From contig DASVBJ010000284.1 in the NCBI GenBank assembly GCA_036375895.1, forward strand, positions 1 through 30,862: 30,862 nucleotides of DNA, in the 5' to 3' direction. Position numbers and translations under genes: made by a program. This document shows, one piece after another, positions 7,235 through 15,037 of this stretch (within the stretch, counting starts at the first letter, position 1; each line of letters opens with the position of its first letter). The notes under the pieces were generated by a model. That model was not told where the DNA came from. It searched no databases and saw only the letters and a program-made list of their open reading frames with translations. The DNA is from DASVBJ01 sp036375895 (GTDB taxonomy: Bacteria > Actinomycetota > Actinomycetes > JACCUZ01).

Positions 7235-9370
7235 CTACCCGCCGCCTCCGCCGCCTCCACCACCACCTGGTCCGGGGGAGGTGGTCGTCGGGCTCGGCGA
7301 GCCCGTCGGCAGGATGGTGATGCTCGGCTTCGGGCCCTTCGTCTGGCCGGGCGGGCTGCTCGGTGGCCCGGGGGTCTTCGTCGTCAGCGTCGGCGTGGCC
7401 GTCGGCGACGTGGTCGTCGGCGTCGGGGTCGGCGACGGCTTGGGGTTCACGGTCTTGCCGACGTACTCCGGCTTCGGGAACTCGAGGACCTCCTCGCCCT
7501 GCAGCGCACCCCTCATGAACGCCGTCCACACCTGGGCCGGGTAGCGCGCGCCGAAGAACGTGGACAGACCACCGACCCCGTCGAGGGACTCGGTGCCGTC
7601 GCCCTTGTAGAAGTCGACCGCCGCCGAGAGCTGTGGCGTGTAGCCGACGAACCAGGCCGACCTGTCCTCGGCGGTGCCGGTCTTGCCGGCCGCGGGTCGG
7701 CCGAGCTCGCGGGCCGCCCGCCCGGTGCCGCCGGGCGCCTCCACGACCTGCTGGAGGGCGTAGCTCACGTCAGCCATGACGTCCTTCTCGAAGACCCGGC
7801 GGTGCTTCACCTTGGCCTTGTAGCGCGTCGCCCCGTTGGACCCCTTGACCTCCTTGACGGTGTACGGCTGGGACGCCTCGCCCTGGGCCGCGAAGGTCGC
7901 ATAGGCGTTGGCCATGTCGATGTTGCGCACGGAGGAGGTGCCGAGCGTGATGCGCGCGTTGGCGTCGAGGCCGGGTGTCTTCTCCGGGATGCCGGCCCTC
8001 ACCGCGGCGTCCATGACCTTGCGGGCACCGACGTCGAGGGTCATGTCGACGAACGCCGTGTTGATCGACTCGGTCGTCGCCTTGATCATGTCGACCTTGT
8101 CGCCGTAGTCCTTGTCGAACTCGTTGTTGACCGGCTTGTCGGTGCCGGGCATCTTCAGCGGCGAGTCACCCTGGTACCGGCTCTTCAGGCCGATGCCGTC
8201 CTCGAGCATCGCGGTCAAGGCGAACGGCTTGAAGGCGGAGCCGGGCTGCACCCTCGCCTGCGTCACCTCGTTGCGCCCGCCGGCCTTGTCCCCGCCGTAC
8301 ATCGCGACGACAGCGCCGGTCTGGGGATCGACCGCCGACAGCCCGATGTGGACGCCCTTGGCGTTCTCGGTGGGACGCTCGTCCTTGACGGCCTGCACAG
8401 CCGCCGCCTGCGCCTTCTTCCCGAACGTGCTGATGACCTTCAGCCCACCGAAGTCGATCTCCTGGTCGGTGAAGCCGTTGGCCTTCAGCTCACGACGCAC
8501 CGTCTCCAGCAGGTAGTAGGTCGTTCCGCCGGCGGCGTTGCGGGACTTCCGCTTGGCGACCTTGGGCAGCACCTGTGAGGCGCGCTCGTCGGCCGACAGC
8601 CAGCCCGCCTTGACCATGCCGTCGAGGACGTAGTTGAACCGTGCCTCCAGGGCTTCGGGGTGGTTGACCGGGTCGTAGCCGGCCGGGGAGCGGATGATCG
8701 CCGCCAGCACGGCGCCCTGGGCGACGGTGAGCTTGCTGACGTCCCGACCGAAGTAGGCCTGCGACGCGGTCTGGATGCCGAGCGCGCCACGACCGAAGTA
8801 GATGGTGTTCAGGTAGTCCTGGAGGATCTTGTCCTTGTCGTCGCGCTGGTCGAGCTTGACCGCGATGAAGAACTCCTTGAGCTTGCGCGTGTAGGTGCGC
8901 TCCTGGCTCAGGTAGGCGTTCTTGGCGTACTGCTGGGTGATGGTCGAACCGCCCTGGGTCGACCCGCCCTTCACGTTGTTCCAGAACGCCCGGGCGATGC
9001 CGGTCGGCGAGATGCCGCGGTTGCTGTAGAACGTGCGGTCCTCGGCGGCGAGCACGGCCTTCTGCACGTGGTCGGGCACCTGGTCCAGCGTGACGTTGAT
9101 GCGGTTCTGGTCGCCGAAGCGGCCGACCTCGCTCTTGCCGTCGGAGTAGTAGACGACGGACGTCTGGGCGCTCGACAGCTCGTTGGGGGTCGGGATGTCG
9201 GTCTTGGCGTACGCCACCCCCACGGCGGCCGTCAGCAGGAGGAACCCGAGGCCGCACACACCGAGCAGCTGCCGGAAGGATGGGACGTAGCGACGGACGC
9301 CGTCGTAGTCCTCGCGCGGGTAGTCGACTCTCAACGATCCTCGTCCATCGGCAGGGGACACGGTCAGCAC
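7235..9370 (-). CDS. Class A penicillin-binding protein (bifunctional transglycosylase/transpeptidase)
   Basis: This 711-aa protein polymerises and cross-links peptidoglycan. Order: short cytoplasmic N-terminus, membrane anchor (about 37-55), GT51 transglycosylase with catalytic Glu110 in AAEDRTFYSNRG and the GGSTITQQ segment, then the transpeptidase domain with SxxK (Ser378-Lys381 in PGSAFKP), SIN (435-437) and KTGT (563-566). The last 75 residues are a Pro/Thr/Ser-rich external tail ending in a run of glycines. The start GTG 9370 is uncertain: GTG 9361 would be three residues shorter and sits about 11 nt after AGGCGG. It corresponds to ponA1/PBP1a of mycobacteria and lies between the DUF5318 and GT87 genes, the conserved order. 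Confidence 0.95.
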   Translation of the reverse strand: MLTVSPADGRGSLRVDYPREDYDGVRRYVPSFRQLLGVCGLGFLLLTAAVGVAYAKTDIPTPNELSSAQTSVVYYSDGKSEVGRFGDQNRINVTLDQVPDHVQKAVLAAEDRTFYSNRGISPTGIARAFWNNVKGGSTQGGSTITQQYAKNAYLSQERTYTRKLKEFFIAVKLDQRDDKDKILQDYLNTIYFGRGALGIQTASQAYFGRDVSKLTVAQGAVLAAIIRSPAGYDPVNHPEALEARFNYVLDGMVKAGWLSADERASQVLPKVAKRKSRNAAGGTTYYLLETVRRELKANGFTDQEIDFGGLKVISTFGKKAQAAAVQAVKDERPTENAKGVHIGLSAVDPQTGAVVAMYGGDKAGGRNEVTQARVQPGSAFKPFALTAMLEDGIGLKSRYQGDSPLKMPGTDKPVNNEFDKDYGDKVDMIKATTESINTAFVDMTLDVGARKVMDAAVRAGIPEKTPGLDANARITLGTSSVRNIDMANAYATFAAQGEASQPYTVKEVKGSNGATRYKAKVKHRRVFEKDVMADVSYALQQVVEAPGGTGRAARELGRPAAGKTGTAEDRSAWFVGYTPQLSAAVDFYKGDGTESLDGVGGLSTFFGARYPAQVWTAFMRGALQGEEVLEFPKPEYVGKTVNPKPSPTPTPTTTSPTATPTLTTKTPGPPSSPPGQTKGPKPSITILPTGSPSPTTTSPGPGGGGGGGGGG

Positions 9371-9447
9371 AGCCGCCTAGGGCGGGCGCAACGGCCACCC
9401 ACCCTAACGACGGGTGAGGTCTACCCGTTCCGGCGGCTCGCATGCAC

Positions 9448-9467
9448 GCCGGTCTCGCGCGACCGGC
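9448..9467 (-). terminator. Weak hairpin between the DUF5318 and PBP genes
   Basis: GCCGGTC (9448-9454) and GACCGGC (9461-9467) form a perfect 7-bp stem with a 6-nt loop, about 30 nt after the DUF5318 stop codon. There is no U-tract. It may attenuate read-through into the PBP gene. Confidence 0.35.
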
Positions 9468-9498
9468 CTCAGTCGTCGTCAGTCGACGTCGGTCGGCG

Positions 9499-9912
9499 TC
9501 AGTCGTCGTCCTCGACCGTGTGCCGACGGCGCGGGGCACGCCGCGGGGTGCCGTCGCCGAGCAGGTAGGACAGCCGGAGGTGGTTCCAGGAGCAGCCCTG
9601 GCAGACCTCCACGACGTAGACCCGGAACTCGCCGTGCTCGCGGGCCATCGCCTCGAGCTCGGCGGTGGCCCGGACCCGGCCGGAGAACTGGCCCAGCTCA
9701 TCGCCGTACACGTAGGTCACGTGCGTGAGCCGGTGCCGGCGGCAGACCGGGCAGTCCCGATCGGTCGGCTCGCCGTGGTGCTTGGCCGCGCGCAGCAGGT
9801 ACGGGTGCGCGTCGCAGGCGTCACTCGCGCTCGTCGCGCCCCCGCCGAACAGGTCGGTCAGTGTGGCGCGCCGGGCGAGCGAGTAGTCGATCACCGACCG
9901 CTGGGACCACAT
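9499..9912 (-). CDS. DUF5318 zinc-ribbon protein
   Basis: This 137-aa protein has two CxxC pairs, CPVC (about residue 55) and CQGC (about residue 106), that would form a zinc ribbon. It contains the actinobacterial family sequence VTYVYGDELGQFSGRVRA and VYVVEVCQGCSWNHL. The function is not known. The ATG at 9912 (MWSQRSVIDYSLARR) matches the usual start; a TTG two codons upstream is less likely. It is divergent from padR and upstream of the PBP gene, the same neighbourhood as Rv0049-ponA1. The C-terminus is a short acidic tail after an arginine-rich patch. Confidence 0.88.
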   Translation of the reverse strand: MWSQRSVIDYSLARRATLTDLFGGGATSASDACDAHPYLLRAAKHHGEPTDRDCPVCRRHRLTHVTYVYGDELGQFSGRVRATAELEAMAREHGEFRVYVVEVCQGCSWNHLRLSYLLGDGTPRRAPRRRHTVEDDD

Positions 9913-10006
9913 TCCCAAGAGCGTACGACGGGTGCCGCCGCGGTGTCCGACGGCGCCGGGCGCCGGCCGAGCCCGCTCGGCGCACAGGCATGGGGTCCTT
10001 CCGTAC

Positions 10007-10036
10007 TTGCCGGGCGGGCACCTGAGTGCCTATCGT
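10007..10036 (+). promoter_or_regulatory. padR-ino1 promoter
   Basis: TTGCCG (10007-10012) and TATCGT (10031-10036) are spaced by 18 nt and resemble a housekeeping promoter. The -10 lies in the outer left arm of the nested palindrome at 10029-10071, so a bound regulator would cover it. Confidence 0.5.
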
Positions 10037-10071
10037 GCCGATGTATCGCACCGATACATCTCGCCGATAGG
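10029..10071 (+). promoter_or_regulatory. Nested palindromic operator upstream of padR
   Basis: The inner arms GATGTATCG (10040-10048) and CGATACATC (10052-10060) are perfect and separated by 3 nt. Outer arms CCTATCG (10029-10035) and CGATAGG (10065-10071) are also perfect and lie 4 nt outside on each side. PadR-family proteins commonly bind ATGTAT/ATACAT-type palindromes at their own promoters, so this is very likely the autoregulatory operator of the padR-ino1 operon. The symmetry over 43 bp suggests two nested sites or two dimers. Confidence 0.75.
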
Positions 10072-10094
10072 CGAGCGGACAGGGAGGGGACGTC

Positions 10095-10706
10095 GTGAGC
10101 AAGCGGAGCGGCGTGCTGGAGTTCGCCGTCCTCGGCCTGCTGCACGAGAGCCCGATGCACGGCTACGAGCTGCGCAAACGGCTGAACAACGTGCTCGGGT
10201 CCTTCCGAGCGTTCTCGTACGGCTCGCTCTACCCGTGCCTGAAGCAGCTGTTGAAGGCCGGCTGGATCGCCGAGGACAGCTCGGAGTCCGTCTCGTCGAG
10301 CCTCACCGGCAAGCGGTCGAAGATCGTCTACCGGCTGACGGCCGACGGCAAGGAACGCTTCCAGGAGATGCTGGGCGAGAGCGGGCCCTCGGCGTGGGAG
10401 GACGAGAACTTCGGCGTGCACTTCGCCTTCTTCGGGCGCACCGACGCCGACACCCGGCTGCGGATCCTCGAGGGCCGGCGAAGCCGGCTCGAGGAGCGGG
10501 TGGAGGGCTTCCGGGCCGCGTTGACCCGGACCCGGGAGCGGGTGGACAGCTACACCCTGGAGCTGCAGCGCCACGGCCTCGAGTCGGTCGAGAGGGAGGT
10601 GCGCTGGCTGAACGAGCTGATCGCCTCCGAGCGACGGGTCGAGCAGCCCGACGATCCCGCGGAGCACCCCGCACCTGAGAAGCGCAACGACAGAAGCACG
10701 ACATGA
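10095..10706 (+). CDS. PadR-family transcriptional regulator
   Basis: This 203-aa protein has an N-terminal PadR winged helix (LEFAVLGLLHESPMHGYELRKRLN, then FSYGSLYPCLKQLLKAGWI and SKIVYRLTADGKERF). A longer helical C-terminal domain (about 110-185) probably mediates dimerisation. The GTG at 10095 has GGGAGGGGA at 10082-10090. The stop codon lies 41 nt upstream of the ino1 start, so the two genes form an operon; the same pair occurs in M. tuberculosis (Rv0047c-ino1, from memory). It probably represses its own operon through the palindrome at 10029-10071, tying inositol synthesis to an unknown signal. Confidence 0.92.
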   Translation: MSKRSGVLEFAVLGLLHESPMHGYELRKRLNNVLGSFRAFSYGSLYPCLKQLLKAGWIAEDSSESVSSSLTGKRSKIVYRLTADGKERFQEMLGESGPSAWEDENFGVHFAFFGRTDADTRLRILEGRRSRLEERVEGFRAALTRTRERVDSYTLELQRHGLESVEREVRWLNELIASERRVEQPDDPAEHPAPEKRNDRSTT

Positions 10707-10747
10707 GCAGTCTCACCAACAGCAGTCTGAGCAACGAGGAGCATCGG

Positions 10748-11827
10748 ATGGGTTCCGTACGTGTGGCCATCGTCGGCGTCGGCAACTGCGCCGCGTCGCT
10801 GGTCCAGGGCGTCGAGTACTACAAGGACGCCGACCCCACGAGCCGGGTCCCCGGTCTCATGCACGTGCAGTTCGGGCCGTACCACGTGCGCGACGTGAGG
10901 TTCGTGGCGGCGTTCGACGTCGACGCGAAGAAGGTCGGTCAGGACCTCGCCGACGCGATCGTGGCGAGCGAGAACAACACCATCAAGATCTGCGACGTGC
11001 CGCCAACCGGCGTCGTGGTGCAGCGCGGGCACACCCTCGACGGGCTGGGTCGCTACTACCGCGAGACGATCACCGAGTCCGACGAGAAGCCGGTCGACAT
11101 CGTCAAGGCGCTCAAGGCCGCCGAGGCGGACGTGCTGGTGTGCTACCTCCCGGTCGGCTCCGAGGCGGCCGCGAAGTTCTACGCCCAGTGCGCCATCGAC
11201 GCCGGCGTCGCCTTCGTGAACGCGCTTCCGGTGTTCATCGCCGGCACCCCCGAGTGGGCCAAGAAGTTCGAGGACGCCGGCGTCCCGATCGTGGGTGACG
11301 ACATCAAGTCGCAGGTCGGGGCGACCATCACGCACCGCGTGCTGGCCAAGCTGTTCGAGGACCGCGGCGTGATCCTGGACCGCACCTACCAGCTCAACGT
11401 CGGCGGCAACATGGACTTCAAGAACATGCTCGAGCGCGAGCGGCTCGAGTCGAAGAAGATCTCGAAGACCCAGGCCGTCACCAGCAACATCGAGAACAAG
11501 CTGTCCGCCCGCAACGTGCACATCGGCCCGTCCGACTACGTGCAGTGGCTCGACGACCGCAAGTGGGCCTACGTCCGGCTCGAGGGCCGCAACTTCGGCG
11601 ACGTGCCGCTGAACCTCGAGTACAAGCTGGAGGTCTGGGACTCCCCGAACTCCGCCGGCGTCATCATCGACGCGATCCGCTGCGCCAAGATCGCCAAGGA
11701 CCGCGGCATCGGCGGCCCGATCCTGTCCGCGTCGTCCTACTTCATGAAGAGCCCGCCGGAGCAGTACGACGACGAGACCGCGAGGAACAAGGTCGAGCAG
11801 TTCATCCGCGGCGAGGTCGAGCGCTGA
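10748..11827 (+). CDS. ino1: Inositol-3-phosphate synthase (L-myo-inositol-1-phosphate synthase)
   Basis: This 359-aa NAD-dependent enzyme converts glucose 6-phosphate to inositol 3-phosphate, the first step to phosphatidylinositol and mycothiol in actinomycetes. It begins MGSVRVAIVGVGNCAAS (Rossmann fold) and contains the family segments NALPVFIA, GDDIKSQVGATITHR, LNVGGNMDFKNM and SPNSAGVIIDAIRCAK. ATG 10748 is chosen for GAGGAG at 10736-10741 and the usual protein start; an ATG at 10703 overlapping the padR stop would add 15 residues. The last bases of the gene recur 89 bp downstream (11899-11924). Confidence 0.96.
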   Translation: MGSVRVAIVGVGNCAASLVQGVEYYKDADPTSRVPGLMHVQFGPYHVRDVRFVAAFDVDAKKVGQDLADAIVASENNTIKICDVPPTGVVVQRGHTLDGLGRYYRETITESDEKPVDIVKALKAAEADVLVCYLPVGSEAAAKFYAQCAIDAGVAFVNALPVFIAGTPEWAKKFEDAGVPIVGDDIKSQVGATITHRVLAKLFEDRGVILDRTYQLNVGGNMDFKNMLERERLESKKISKTQAVTSNIENKLSARNVHIGPSDYVQWLDDRKWAYVRLEGRNFGDVPLNLEYKLEVWDSPNSAGVIIDAIRCAKIAKDRGIGGPILSASSYFMKSPPEQYDDETARNKVEQFIRGEVER

Positions 11828-11835
11828 GGCTCGCG
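11810..11835 (+). repeat. 26-bp direct repeat, copy 1 (spans the ino1 stop codon)
   Basis: The 26 bases starting GGCGAGGTCGAGCGC and ending GGCTCGCG, including the ino1 TGA, are repeated exactly at 11899-11924. Flanking bases differ, so the repeat is sharply bounded. Confidence 0.85.
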
Positions 11836-11880
11836 GAGTGGTCGGCGAGGGACGAGCCGCCCGCGCAGCGAACGAGGCCC

Positions 11881-11907
11881 GACCTCGCCGCACCGGATGG
11901 CGAGGTC
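11881..11907 (+). terminator. Hairpin after ino1
   Basis: GACCTCGCC (11881-11889) and GGCGAGGTC (11899-11907) make a perfect 9-bp stem with a 9-nt loop, 54 nt after the ino1 stop codon. It may terminate or stabilise the ino1 transcript; there is no U-tract. Confidence 0.45.
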
Positions 11908-11924
11908 GAGCGCTGAGGCTCGCG
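11899..11924 (+). repeat. 26-bp direct repeat, copy 2
   Basis: This is an exact copy of 11810-11835. Its first 9 bases also pair with GACCTCGCC at 11881-11889 to form a hairpin. The intervening sequence (11836-11898) is Gly/Arg-codon-like, GC-rich and looks like a dispersed intergenic repeat, with no supported gene. Confidence 0.85.
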
Positions 11925-11961
11925 CCGCCCGCGCCGCGCCTTACCTGCCAACGCGCCCTCT

Positions 11962-12039
11962 GTACCGACCGGCACACGTAAGCGGCCCGAACGGCTCCCC
12001 AGGTGCCGTGAACCGGCCCTGTTGTGTGCCGGCCGGTAC
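11962..12039 (+). repeat. Long imperfect inverted repeat in the ino1-MFS gap
   Basis: GTACCGACCGGCACAC (11962-11977) and GTGTGCCGGCCGGTAC (12024-12039) are inverted copies with one mismatch, separated by 46 nt. This gap (11828-12153) holds no gene I can support. It could be a structured RNA, a protein-binding site or a remnant of a small mobile element. Confidence 0.6.
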
Positions 12040-12055
12040 GGCCCGGCGAGTTCGT

Positions 12056-12091
12056 GAGGGCCCGGTGCTCCGTCAGGAGCGCCGGGCCCTC
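12056..12091 (+). terminator. Strong terminator hairpin
   Basis: GAGGGCCCGG (12056-12065) pairs with CCGGGCCCTC (12082-12091), and GCTCC with GGAGC inside, giving a 16-bp stem with one U-G pair and a GTCA loop. It insulates the MFS gene from ino1. The lack of a U-tract is usual in this group. Confidence 0.75.
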
Positions 12092-12141
12092 GCGTCGTCT
12101 CGGCGGGCGGCTCACCAGGAGCCCGCCCGTTTGCCCGCCCG

Positions 12142-12147
12142 TAGGCT
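12142..12147 (+). promoter_or_regulatory. Candidate -10 element (TAGGCT) for leaderless MFS gene
   Basis: TAGGCT lies 6 nt before the GTG at 12154 and no ribosome binding site is present, so the transcript probably starts at or near the start codon. Confidence 0.45.
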
Positions 12148-12153
12148 GGCCGG

Positions 12154-13473
12154 GTGTCCTTCGCCTCCGACCTGCGCGCGGTGGTGCGTCACCGCGACTT
12201 CCGGCGGCTCTTCGTCACGCGGCTGACCTCGCAGGCCGCGGACGGCGCCTTCCAGGTCGGGCTCGCCAGCCTCTTCTTCTTCTCGCCGGAGCGGCAGACC
12301 TCGGCGGCGAGCGTCGCCGCGGCGTTCGCGACGCTGCTGCTCCCGTACTCGATCGTCGGTCCGTTCGCGGGTGTCCTGCTCGACCGCTGGCGGCGGCGGC
12401 AGATCCTGGTCTGGGCCAACCTGATCCGCTCGGTGCTCGTGGTGGCGGTCGCGGTGCTGGTGCTGGCCGGCGTCACCGGTCCGGCGCTGTACGTCGTGGT
12501 GCTGGCCTGTCTCAGCATCAACCGGTTCTTCCTGGCCGGACTGTCGGCAGCGCTCCCGCACGTGGTCATCCGGGACGAGCTGGTGATGGCCAACTCGGTG
12601 TCGACGACCAGCGGCACCATCGCCGCGCTGCTCGGGGCCGGCGCGGGCTACGGCCTCAGACGCCTGCTCGGAGAGGGCGCGTCCACCGACGCGCGACTCA
12701 TCGTCGCGTCGGCCGCGGTCTACGTCCTGGCGGCGGCGCTCGCCGCGCGCATGGATCGCGACCTGCTCGGTCCGGACCTCGCGGACGAGTCGCCGCGCAC
12801 CCGCGAGGCCGTTCGCCACGTGGCGCGGGGCATGGCCGACGGCGCCCGCCACGTCTGGCACCACCGGCGCGCCGGCCACGCGCTGGCCGCCATCGCCGCC
12901 CAGCGCTTCTTCTACGGCGTCTCGACGATCTCGGCGATCCTGCTCTACCGCAACTACTTCAACGACGCGGACGACGTGGACGCCGGGCTCGCGGGGCTCG
13001 CGTCCGTCTTCGCCGCGTCGGGGCTCGGCTTCTTCGTCGCCGCGGTCGTGACGCCGGAGGTGACCCACCGCGTGCGGAAGTCGACGTGGATCGTCATCTG
13101 CTTCGGGTTCGCCGCGGCGGCGCAGACCGTCTACGTCGTGTGGCTCGAGGAGGCGCTGCTCGTCGCCGGCGCCTTCGTCGTCGGCATCGCGGCGCAGGGG
13201 TCGAAGATCTGCGTCGACACGATCGTCCAGGAGAGCGTCGACGACGCGTTCCGCGGCCGCGTCTTCTCCTTCTACGACGTGCTGTTCAACGTGGCGTTCG
13301 TCTCGGCGGCCGCGTTCGGCGCGGCGGCGTTGCCGGCGGACGGCGCGTCGGCCGCCGTCTTCGGCCTCGTCGCGGTCGGCTATGCGGTGACAGCCCTCGG
13401 GTACGGCCACGCCACCCGGCGGCTGACGCCCAGGGACGCAGCGACGCCCCGGCCCACGGCGCAGCAGGCGTAG
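12154..13473 (+). CDS. Major facilitator superfamily transporter
   Basis: This 439-aa protein has about 12 hydrophobic segments with a central cytoplasmic loop (about residues 200-245). It starts with the cytoplasmic helix typical of MFS-3/EntS-like exporters (LRAVVRHRDFRRLFVTRLTSQAADGAFQVGL). The loop between helices 2 and 3 reads LLDRWRRRQILVWANLIR, the MFS motif A variant, and the second half has QESVDDAFRGRVFSFYDVLFNVAF. The substrate cannot be predicted. The GTG start at 12154 is probably leaderless. It converges on pcnA, separated by a hairpin. Confidence 0.88.
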   Translation: MSFASDLRAVVRHRDFRRLFVTRLTSQAADGAFQVGLASLFFFSPERQTSAASVAAAFATLLLPYSIVGPFAGVLLDRWRRRQILVWANLIRSVLVVAVAVLVLAGVTGPALYVVVLACLSINRFFLAGLSAALPHVVIRDELVMANSVSTTSGTIAALLGAGAGYGLRRLLGEGASTDARLIVASAAVYVLAAALAARMDRDLLGPDLADESPRTREAVRHVARGMADGARHVWHHRRAGHALAAIAAQRFFYGVSTISAILLYRNYFNDADDVDAGLAGLASVFAASGLGFFVAAVVTPEVTHRVRKSTWIVICFGFAAAAQTVYVVWLEEALLVAGAFVVGIAAQGSKICVDTIVQESVDDAFRGRVFSFYDVLFNVAFVSAAAFGAAALPADGASAAVFGLVAVGYAVTALGYGHATRRLTPRDAATPRPTAQQA

Positions 13474-13481
13474 GCGCGACA

Positions 13482-13521
13482 CCCCCGCAACTTGAACGCC
13501 GCAGCAGGCGACGTGCGGGGG
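13482..13521. terminator. Hairpin between convergent MFS and pcnA genes
   Basis: CCCCCGCA (13482-13489) and TGCGGGGG (13514-13521) form an 8-bp stem around 24 nt. The 52-bp gap is just wide enough for it, and it could serve both strands. A 10-bp direct repeat (GCAGCAGGCG at 13461 and 13501) overlaps the area. Confidence 0.5.
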
Positions 13522-13525
13522 GGCG

Positions 13526-14965
13526 TCAGGACTGAGCGGCCCACCAGCGGCGCAGCTCGGCGACGGCCTCGTCGTGGTCGAGCGGTCCCCGGTCGAGGCG
13601 CAGCTCCTTGAGGAACTGCCACGCCCGGCCGACGACCGGCCCCGGCGGGACCCCGAGGATCTCCATGATCGCGTTCCCGTCGAGGTCCGGGCGGATCCGG
13701 TCGAGCTCCTCCTGCGCACGCAGCCGGGCGATCCGCGCCTCGAGGTGGTCATAGGCGCGGCGCAACGTCTCGGCCTTGCGTCGGTTGCGGGTGGTGCAGT
13801 CCGAGCGGGTCAGCTTGTGCAGCCGGTCGAGCAGCGGCCCGGCGTCGGTGACGTAGCGGCGCACCGCGGAGTCGGTCCACTCGCCGGTGCCGTAGCCGTG
13901 GAACCGCAGGTGCAGCTCGACCAGCCGGGCGACGTCCTCGATGACGTCCTTCGGGAAGCGCAGCGCCCGCATCCGGGCGGCGGTCATCTTCGCGCCGACC
14001 ACCTCGTGGTGGTGGAAGGAGACCCCGCCGCCGGGCTCGAACCGACGGGTCTTCGGCTTGCCCACGTCGTGCATGAGCGCGGCGAAGCGCAGCACGAAGT
14101 CCGGCTCGTCCCCGGGCTCCTCCAGCTCGATCGCCTGCTCCAGGACGGTGAGCGTGTGCTCGTAGACGTCCTTGTGCCGGTGGTGCTCGTCGATCTCCAG
14201 CGCGAGCCGGGGCAGCTCGGGCAGCACGTGCTCGGCCAGTCCGGTCTGCACGAGCAGGGCCAGCCCGGCGCGCGGTCTCGGCGCGCAGACCAGCTTGACC
14301 AGCTCGTCGCGGACCCGCTCGGCCGACACGATCGTGATGCGCTCGGCCATGTCCGTCATCGCGTCGACCACATCGGGGGCCACCGTGAACCCGAGCTGTG
14401 CCGCGAACCGGGCCGCCCGCATCATCCGCAGCGGGTCGTCGCTGAACGAGTCCTCGGGGCGGCCCGGCGTACGCAGCACCCGGTCGGCGAGGTCGCGCAG
14501 CCCGCCGTGCGGATCGACGAACGCCTTGTCCGGCAGCGTGACGGCCATGGCGTTGACGGTGAAGTCGCGGCGCACCAGGTCGTCCGGCAGGGTCTCGCCG
14601 TAGCTGACGGCGGGCTTGCGCGAGTCGTCGCGGTAGACCTCGCTGCGGTAGGTCGTGATCTCGATGAGGTAGTCGCCCTTGCGTGCACCCACCGTGCCGA
14701 ACGCGATGCCCACCTCCCAGTGCGCGTCAGCCCAGCCGCGCACCAGGTCGAGCACCTGCTCGGGGCGGGCGTCGGTCGTGAGGTCGAGGTCCTGGCCCAG
14801 CCGCCCGAGCAGCGCGTCCCGCACCGAGCCGCCGACGAGCGCCAGCTGGTGGCCCGCCGACGTGAAGCGCCCGGCCAGCTCGTCGACCACCGGTGCGACG
14901 CGCAGCAGCTCGCCGACCGCCCGGCGCTGGGCGGCGGACAGGGCGGAGGAAGGGTCGTCGGGCAC
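13526..14965 (-). CDS. pcnA: CCA tRNA nucleotidyltransferase (class II, with HD domain)
   Basis: This 479-aa enzyme adds or repairs the CCA end of tRNAs. The nucleotidyltransferase head has LVGGSVRDALLGR (43-55), the metal-binding DLDL (59-62) and RRDFTVNAMAV (132-142). The neck includes DPLRMMRAARFAAQLGF. A C-terminal HD phosphohydrolase-type domain has H299-D300 in ALMHDVGKPKTR and later HHHEVVGAKM, with length and layout as in Rv3907c. The start GTG 14965 (MPDDPSS) is preceded on its strand by TACCCT about 8 nt upstream, suggesting a leaderless message. It is divergent from the NUDIX gene with a 72-bp gap. Confidence 0.94.
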   Translation of the reverse strand: MPDDPSSALSAAQRRAVGELLRVAPVVDELAGRFTSAGHQLALVGGSVRDALLGRLGQDLDLTTDARPEQVLDLVRGWADAHWEVGIAFGTVGARKGDYLIEITTYRSEVYRDDSRKPAVSYGETLPDDLVRRDFTVNAMAVTLPDKAFVDPHGGLRDLADRVLRTPGRPEDSFSDDPLRMMRAARFAAQLGFTVAPDVVDAMTDMAERITIVSAERVRDELVKLVCAPRPRAGLALLVQTGLAEHVLPELPRLALEIDEHHRHKDVYEHTLTVLEQAIELEEPGDEPDFVLRFAALMHDVGKPKTRRFEPGGGVSFHHHEVVGAKMTAARMRALRFPKDVIEDVARLVELHLRFHGYGTGEWTDSAVRRYVTDAGPLLDRLHKLTRSDCTTRNRRKAETLRRAYDHLEARIARLRAQEELDRIRPDLDGNAIMEILGVPPGPVVGRAWQFLKELRLDRGPLDHDEAVAELRRWWAAQS

Positions 14966-15037
14966 GGGATGCAAGGGTACGGCGGGGCAGGTGCCCGGTC
15001 GGGTACCGGCCACCCCCCTGCTGGTTACCATCCACAG

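Noticed and set aside
11828..12153. Small genes in the ino1-MFS gap
   Set aside because: Open frames there have no ribosome binding site or recognisable product and cross the hairpins; repeats explain the sequence better.
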